This document shows positions 58,921-64,000 of a stretch of 64,000 bases of DNA, one piece after another. The stretch lies in NCBI GenBank assembly GCA_963837325.1, contig CAWIMV010000002.1, positions 310,001 to 374,000 of the forward strand, read 5' to 3'. The stretch comes from CAVQKZ01 sp963837325. Its GTDB lineage: Bacteria; Actinomycetota; Actinomycetes; Mycobacteriales; Jatrophihabitantaceae. The notes under the pieces are model-generated. The model was not told where the DNA came from and searched no databases. It saw only the letters and a list, made by a program, of their open reading frames with translations. Each line of letters starts with the position of its first letter. Within the stretch, counting starts at the first letter, position 1. A program made the position numbers and the translations under genes.

Positions 58921-59967
58921 TCAGATTCCTTTCGCTGTACGGGCGCCGTCGTCGGCGCGACCGTTGTTTCGAGCGCTCGCCGGAGGCGGCGCGGTGGAGG
59001 ACCGCACGATCAGCTGAGTGCCGAGGGTGCGTTGGGTGCCGCCGGTGTGTCCCAGCGACTTCTTGTCGAGCCAGTCGAGCAGGAGTTCGACTGCAGTTCG
59101 GCCGGTGAGCTCCTTGGGGGTGAGCACGGTCGTGAGGGCCGGTGTGCACATCGCCGCGAACGGGATGTCGTCGAAGCCGACGACGCTCAGCTCTTCGGGA
59201 ACAGCAACACTGCGGTCGGCGAGCCGGTTCAGCACGCCGAGTGCGATCAGGTCGTTGTAGGCGAGGACGGCGGTCACGTCGGCGGCCAGGACAAGATCGG
59301 CGGCCTGCATACCGGCTTCGAAGCGCGGCGCGAACGGTCCGAGCTCAACGACCTCGACCGCGGCGGCCCGGGCTGCGGCCCGCATACCTCTGCGGCGCTC
59401 GCGGTTCGACCACGACGACCGTGGGCCGGACAGATAGGCCACCCGCCGGTGGCCCAACGCGGCCAGGTGCTCGACGGCCTGGCGCATGCCGTCGGCGCTG
59501 TCGATGAGCACGATCGGCGAGCCGCTGACGCGGCGGTTGACGAACGTCAGTGACGTCGTGGCCGACACGCCGTCGAGCTGGCGGTCCGACATCCGCGACG
59601 AGCACAGCACGATGCCGTCGACCTGTTTGGCCATCGCGTGGATGAGATTGACCTCGAGCTCCGGGTCCTCGTCGGTGTCGGCGAGGAAGACGGCGTGGTC
59701 GGCCTGCAGCGCGCGGGCCTGGGCGCCCTTGACCAGGGCCGGGAAGAACGGGTTGCCCAGGTCGGGAACGATCAGACCGATGTTGGCGGTCTTGCCGGTG
59801 ATCAGTCCGCGGGCAGCCCGGTTCGGCCGGTAGCCGACCGCGTTGGCCACCTGCAGCACGCGCTCGCGGGTGTCGGTGCTGACCAGTTCGGGCGCGGTGA
59901 AGGCCCGCGAGACGGTCGACACGGAAACCCCCGCCTGCTGCGCCACGTGGTGGATGGTCACCGCCAC
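58921..59967 (-). CDS. LacI-family regulator heading the uronate operon
   Basis: A 348-residue LacI/GalR repressor. The HTH and hinge are VTIHHVAQQAGVSVSTVSRA then FTAPELVSTDTRERVLQVAN. The ligand domain starts with IGLIVPDLGNPFFPALVKGA, and VVGFDDIPFAAMCTPALTTV is the usual C-terminal signature. It is the first gene of an eleven- or twelve-gene leftward operon, 2 nt before the binding-protein gene. The palindrome at 59999-60016 just upstream is its probable operator. A uronate or aldonate such as KDG or fructuronate is the likely inducer. Confidence 0.92.
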   Translation of the reverse strand: MAVTIHHVAQQAGVSVSTVSRAFTAPELVSTDTRERVLQVANAVGYRPNRAARGLITGKTANIGLIVPDLGNPFFPALVKGAQARALQADHAVFLADTDEDPELEVNLIHAMAKQVDGIVLCSSRMSDRQLDGVSATTSLTFVNRRVSGSPIVLIDSADGMRQAVEHLAALGHRRVAYLSGPRSSWSNRERRRGMRAAARAAAVEVVELGPFAPRFEAGMQAADLVLAADVTAVLAYNDLIALGVLNRLADRSVAVPEELSVVGFDDIPFAAMCTPALTTVLTPKELTGRTAVELLLDWLDKKSLGHTGGTQRTLGTQLIVRSSTAPPPASARNNGRADDGARTAKGI

Positions 59968-59998
59968 TCGGACTCCTCGTCGGTCGGAAAACCATTAC

Positions 59999-60016
59999 CC
60001 TGCAACCCTTTGCAGG
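59999..60016. promoter_or_regulatory. LacI-type operator of the uronate operon
   Basis: CCTGCAA (59999-60005), four bases CCCT, and TTGCAGG (60010-60016) form a perfect palindrome. The core TGCAA-N4-TTGCA fits the LacI-family consensus, except for the usual central CG. It lies 32 bp before the regulator's start, in the promoter region of the leftward operon. Confidence 0.75.
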
Positions 60017-60071
60017 AATCTGTCAAGCGTTCCGGCAGATTGGTCTAATCAGGACGTACCGAGGCCGCCCG

Positions 60072-61083
60072 TCAGGTCCGCGTGAGCGTCGGCGGTGGGG
60101 CCGTCGACTCGCGCACGACGAGTGCGGACGGCAGCCGTTCCTGCGGCGCGGGGGCACCGTCGACGAGCAGCTGCCGCAGCATCGCTCCGGCTCGGCGACC
60201 CAGCTCGTCCTTGGGCACCGAGACCGTCGTCAGCGGCGGGCCGAGGAACGCCGCGACCGGAATGTCGTCGAAGCCGACCACACTGAGCGCGGCCGGCACT
60301 TCACATTTGAGCTCGCGCAGCCGGGCCAGCGCGCCTAGTGCGACGAGGTCGTTGAACGCAACGACAGCGGTGACTTTGCGGCGCAACAGGTCGGGTAGGG
60401 CGGCGTAGACCGGCCTGACTGGTCGAGCCCGCCGCCGCGACGGAGATGCGCACGCCGTGCCGGTTGGCCGCGTCGTCCAATCCTTCCCGCCGGCCTCGGT
60501 CGGACCAGGACGACGGCGGACCGGCGAGGTAGCCGATGTGCCGGTGACCGAGCTCGGCCAGGTGATCAACGGCCTGGGCCATCCCGATGGCCGAGTCAAT
60601 ACCGATCGTGCCCAGCGGCAGGCCCTCGACCTCCCGGTTGGTGCACACGAGCGGCACGCCCCAGCCGGCCACTGCGGCCAGGTTCTCGGCCGACATCCGG
60701 GGGGAGCACAGCACGATGCCGTCGCAGCGTCCGGACAACTCTCCGACCAACCGCAGCTCCTCGTCCGGGTCCTCGCGACAGTCGGCGATGAGCAAGCGGT
60801 GATCACCCGCCGTGACGTCGTGGGCCAGGCCTCTGACCACGTCGGGGAAGAACGGGTTGGCAAGGTCGGGCACGATCACCCCGATCGTGCGGGTGACCCC
60901 GTGGCGGAAATCGCGGGCGACGGTATTGGGCCGGTAACCCAGTTCCCGCGCCGCCCGGCGCACCCGTTCGGCCAGTTCCTGGTCGGCCACCGCGCGGCCA
61001 TTGAGCACGCGCGACACGGTGGCAATCGACGCCTCGGCCATCCGGGCGACGTCGAAGACGGTGGGTCGGTTGCGCGAGCTCAC
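60072..61083 (-). pseudogene. LacI-family regulator interrupted by a single-base frameshift
   Basis: The first part starts at GTG 61083 with SSRNRPTVFDVARMAEASIA and has a full HTH, hinge and most of the ligand domain (IGVIVPDLANPFFPDVVRGL, then LGHRHIGYLAGPPSSWSDRG). After STSQAG, near 60414, the reading frame is lost. The rest continues in another frame as YAALPDLLRRKVTAVVAFND, VVGFDDIPVAAFLGPPLTTV and VVRESTAPPP to a stop at 60072. The total length is a multiple of three plus one, consistent with one extra base. The intact protein would have about 336 residues and resemble the LacI at 58921. Sequencing error or recent inactivation are equally possible. It is divergent from the GH79-like genes. 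Confidence 0.8.
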
Positions 61084-61084
61084 T

Positions 61085-61098
61085 GGCAAACGTTAACC
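61085..61098. promoter_or_regulatory. Candidate LacI-type operator at the start of the second LacI gene
   Basis: GGCAAACGTTAACC is an imperfect palindrome centred on AACGTT and a central CG, as is usual for LacI-family sites. It lies directly before the GTG of the (frameshifted) LacI gene, so it may be an autoregulatory site. Confidence 0.45.
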
Positions 61099-61143
61099 GC
61101 AAAACCGGAGCCACGCCTTGTGCCGTGACATGCGCGCCGGGTC

Positions 61144-61190
61144 TTGACACGACGCCGAAATCGGAGAATAACCTTGCTGAATACGTTTTC
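61144..61190 (+). promoter_or_regulatory. Promoter with LacI-like operator before the GH79-like gene
   Basis: TTGACA at 61144-61149 is followed after 19 bp by TAACCT (61169-61174; AATAAC with 17 bp is an alternative). The near-palindrome GAATACGTTTTC (61179-61190), with a central ACGT, covers the expected transcription start. A LacI protein bound there would block the glycosidase gene. Confidence 0.5.
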
Positions 61191-61216
61191 TAGCGATTCC
61201 TCACGAAGAGGTGGCC

Positions 61217-62861
61217 ATGCGGTCTTTCCGGGTTCGGGCGGCAGCGATCGTCACTGCGGCCGCGGCGAGCGCGGTGCTGGCCCTGCCTGCCGGCGCAGCG
61301 GCCGACAGCCCGGCCGGAGCCGGCACCGAGCGTGACGATGCCCGGCCATCCGGACGGCGGCGCCATCCCGGCGCACTTCGTCGGCCTGAGCATCGAGTGG
61401 TCCCTCGTCGAGCGCTACATGGCCCCGAGCGCGCGACCGGCGTTCGTGCGGCTGCTGCGCAACCTCGGCACGGGCGTGCTGCGCATCGGCGGTTCGTCGC
61501 AGGACGTCATGCCGTTCGAACCCACGGCGGCCAATACCAATCAGGTCATCACTCCTGAGGATCTGCGCTACATCCGCGCGACCCTCGACGCCGCCAACGC
61601 CGGCCGCACGCGGCCGGGTGCGGCGCCACCGTGGGGCGTGGTGCTCGGCACGGCGATGTCACCGCCCAGCGCGTCGCGGCCGTTCGTGAGCCCGGCGCAT
61701 GCGCACGCGTTCGTGACGCAGGGTGTCGAGCCGGTGTTCTCCGGCGCGGCCCGCCGCGACGTCGTCGGCGTCGAGCTCGGCAACGAGCCTGACCTGTCGT
61801 ACGGCTCCAACTTCGACCGCTACCTCAGCGACCTGCGTACGTACTCCGACCCGAGCGTCACCGGGCCACTGCCGATCATCGTGCCCAACACCAGCGAGGA
61901 CATCCTCACCTGGCAGCAGGTCGACGGCCGGACCGTGCCGACGCGGTACTTCTGGAACTGGCCGCAGATCCTCGACACCGACGCGGCGCAGATGAAGGCC
62001 CGGGCTGGCGTGTTCGGCGCCTACGCCAGCGACCACTTCTACCCGCTCGCGCGCACCTGCACGAACAAGCCGTATCGCTGCCCGTCGACAACCGCGCTGC
62101 TGTCCGACCAGCACCTCGACAGCCTGGATTACCAAGTCTACGTGCACGCGCAGGAGGCGGCCAAGCACGGCTTGGCCTACCGACTCGAGGAGACGAACAC
62201 GGCTGCGGGGCGCGGGGCCGACGGCGTGAGCAATGTGGCCGCCAGCGCCACCTATGCGCTGGACCTGATGTTCCACACTGCCTGCCCGCAGCCGCCCAAC
62301 GCGCCAGGCGCCAACGCGAGCTGTGGCACCGGCGCGATCGGGCTGAACTTCCACAACGCGGAGGTCAACGCGTTCTTCAAGCCTGAGGAAGGCAACGGCT
62401 ACTACAACGCGATCGACTACGACCCGACCGCGGCGATCGGTGCGCCGCAGGCCGCCCCGCTGTACTACGCGATGCTGCTGTTCAGCCGGTTCGCGCAGGG
62501 TCAGTCGGGGTTACGGCCGGTCGCCGTCCCGGCTCCGGCCGGGACGCAGGTCAAGGCCTGGCAGGTCGGCGGCCCGGCCGATCGTCGGCAGTTCCTGATC
62601 AACAAGAGCGACCAGCCGGTGACGCTTCAGGTCGGCGCAGCTGGGGCGACGGCGTTCGTGGATCGGATGACGCCCTACGACCCGACCGGCAGCGGTAAGA
62701 CGCTCGACGCGGCCGGTGTACGCGTCGACGGCCGGCAGGTCGACGCAGCCGGCAACTGGCCCGGCTTCCGCCCGCAGGTCACACACCTCGAGCACCAACA
62801 GCTGACGATCACGCTCGCGGCCGGCGAGGCCGCAGTGATCAGCCAGCGCCCCCACCGGTAG
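61217..62861 (+). pseudogene. GH79-like secreted beta-glucuronidase, apparent frameshift after the signal peptide
   Basis: From ATG 61217 the sequence encodes a clear signal peptide (MRSFRVRAAAIVTAAAASAV, then LALPAGAAAD) but then turns into Arg-rich nonsense. The mature enzyme lies in the next frame, from about 61327 on (GGAIPAHFVGLSIEWSLVER). It has the acid/base glutamate in VVGVELGNEPDLSY and the nucleophile in GLAYRLEETNTAAG, as expected for clan A GH79 (heparanase/beta-glucuronidase), with a C-terminal beta-domain. One extra base near 61330 (ACCGAGCGTGACG) would explain the break. Translation from ATG 61332 would give an intact but unexported 509-residue protein. With two frameshifts in neighbouring genes, local sequence error is a fair alternative. 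Confidence 0.75.
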
Positions 62862-62897
62862 CCATCCGGCTGCCCACCCCGACGAAGGAGTCGACTC

Positions 62898-64000
62898 ATG
62901 CGTGATCCACGTCCCGGCCAGCGGCGGTCGGTGCTGCGTTCAACCACAGCGCTGGCGCTGGCGGCGGCACTGTCCGTAGCCGCGGCGATCGGTACCGGTT
63001 CGGCCGCGGTCGGCGACACGGCCGGGTCGACTGCCATCAACTTGACCGCCACGACAGATCGCAGCAACGCGGAACTTTCCGGCGCGAGCCAGGGGTTCTC
63101 GGTCGAGTCGGCCGACTTCGCCCACGGCTTCCTCACGAAGGCATTGTTGTCGAACCGGCTCAAGACGCTCGGCCGGCACGGCGTGATCCGCATCGGTGGC
63201 TACTCGATGGACCTCGTCTGGCCAACGTTCGGCGCCTACCGCAACGCACCCGCGCCGCCGCAAGCCATCGGCGGGGTCGTCGACCAATCTGACCTCGATC
63301 AGTTGAAGCGGCTGCTCGACGACTCGGGCTGGAAGGTGACGATCGGCCTGCCGCTGAAGGCAGTCATCGACCAGTCCCTGCTGAAGGATGCGACGAAGGA
63401 CCCGGCCCCGCCCGTGGCGTTCGACCAGGCCGTGGCCGAGGTCAAGGCGGCCCAGCAGACGTTGGGCCGCGACCTCATCGGGGTCGAGGTCGGCAACGAG
63501 TTCGACAACGTCACGACGATGACGTCGGCGCAGTACTACGACCTGCTCAAGCGCTACCGCGATGCGATCGCCGCGGCGGTGCGCGGCGTGCACGTCGAGA
63601 TGGTCGGCCCGTCGGCCAACACGTCGTCGACCAACACGGTCCTCGACAACTTCGCCACCGCTGCGCTAGCCGACACCTCGACGAGCCCGGCGCGCACGCT
63701 CGAAGAGTTGAGCTCGCACTACTACGCAGGCAGCCACTGCGGAGCGTCGACGTTGAAGTTGGCCACGCTGATGTCGGACACGACGTATCTCAAGACCAGG
63801 ACGAAGGTCCAGGGGATCATGGCGGTCGGGGCGCGGCTGGACAACCGGGTTCCGTCGGTGATCAACGAGACGAACAGCGCGTCCTGCAGCGGGCAGCCGG
63901 GCGTGAGCGACGCGTACGCCACGTCGCTCTGGTCGCTGGACTACCTGCTGCAGACGACCCAGCTCGGCATCAGCCGGGTGCAGTTCCACACCAACACCAA
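62898..64000 (+). CDS. Second GH79-like secreted glycosidase (3' end outside the window)
   Basis: The frame is open from ATG 62898 to the window end (about 367 residues seen). GAAGGAG lies 7 nt before the ATG. An export signal occupies about residues 1-40 (RSVLRSTTALALAAALSVAA). The catalytic (beta/alpha)8 domain follows: RHGVIRIGGYSMDLVWPTFG, the acid/base region LIGVEVGNEFDNV (Glu about residue 203) and the nucleophile region PSVINETNSASCSG (Glu about residue 324). It is paralogous to the preceding gene, 36 nt upstream, and probably cotranscribed. The probable role is release of glucuronic acid from plant or animal glycans outside the cell. Confidence 0.85.
   Translation, partial: MRDPRPGQRRSVLRSTTALALAAALSVAAAIGTGSAAVGDTAGSTAINLTATTDRSNAELSGASQGFSVESADFAHGFLTKALLSNRLKTLGRHGVIRIGGYSMDLVWPTFGAYRNAPAPPQAIGGVVDQSDLDQLKRLLDDSGWKVTIGLPLKAVIDQSLLKDATKDPAPPVAFDQAVAEVKAAQQTLGRDLIGVEVGNEFDNVTTMTSAQYYDLLKRYRDAIAAAVRGVHVEMVGPSANTSSTNTVLDNFATAALADTSTSPARTLEELSSHYYAGSHCGASTLKLATLMSDTTYLKTRTKVQGIMAVGARLDNRVPSVINETNSASCSGQPGVSDAYATSLWSLDYLLQTTQLGISRVQFHTNT

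Noticed and set aside
1..64000. CRISPR arrays, rRNA genes, intact insertion sequences or prophage modules
   Set aside because: No regularly spaced repeats, rRNA-like segments, transposase motifs or phage structural genes were recognised.

Overview
The window is GC-rich DNA with tightly packed genes, frequent ATGA or GTGA stop/start overlaps and many GTG starts. Gene families such as a mycothiol-type DinB enzyme, paired ClpP subunits with a neighbouring XRE regulator, PaaX, LivKHMGF-type uptake and FadE5-like acyl-CoA dehydrogenase point to a soil or plant-associated actinomycete (Actinomycetota). Genus cannot be fixed from sequence alone. No phage structural genes, rRNA, CRISPR array or intact transposase were seen.

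Layout. (1) 1-3977: an XRE-cupin regulator in operon with an S9 peptidase and an S66 LD-carboxypeptidase, with a peculiar repeat cluster between the two peptidase genes. (2) 3989-7431: two secreted beta-propeller-type proteins on the minus strand. (3) 7569-11775: a YCII/ECF42-type sigma factor pair followed by MFS, YceI and AhpD-like genes; two matching sigma promoters are visible. (4) 11891-25396: a divergent 12-gene catabolic cluster. Leftward: solute-binding protein, LivH, fused LivM-LivG, LivF, P450, SDR, MaoC. Rightward: two 2-hydroxyacyl-CoA dehydratase-family subunits, class III CoA-transferase, PaaX-type regulator, second P450. (5) 25460-27123: tRNA-Ser(UGA), a broken excisionase-like gene, TetR and a SnoaL-like protein. 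(6) 27290-28830: a PopR-like regulator convergent with a clpP pair, one of which seems to lack its nucleophile. (7) 28959-48225: mostly stand-alone housekeeping, regulatory and stress genes: GntR/YtrA, a second secreted propeller, rhomboid, coiled-coil protein, tyrosine phosphatase, FadE, SerA, TetR, MarR/VOC, lytic transglycosylase, ArsR/SRPBCC, and a large RecB-like nuclease-helicase. (8) 48238-64000: a uronate-utilisation locus. Its leftward operon (59967 to 48238) has a LacI regulator first, then a four-gene ABC importer and the enzymes of the Ashwell route to pyruvate and glyceraldehyde 3-phosphate. Next come a frameshifted second LacI gene and two GH79-like secreted glycosidases on the plus strand, one with an apparent frameshift and one running off the window.

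How it works together. In region 8, secreted GH79 enzymes would free glucuronate from glycosides, the ABC system would import it, and fructuronate reductase, mannonate and altronate dehydratases, KDG kinase and KDPG aldolase would degrade it. No UxaC-type isomerase is in the window; an IolB/KduI-type isomerase occupies the corresponding place. In region 4, an imported organic acid would be hydroxylated by P450s, activated by CoA transfer and processed by the dehydratase pair, MaoC and SDR; the substrate is unknown. This region is the best candidate for an undescribed system.
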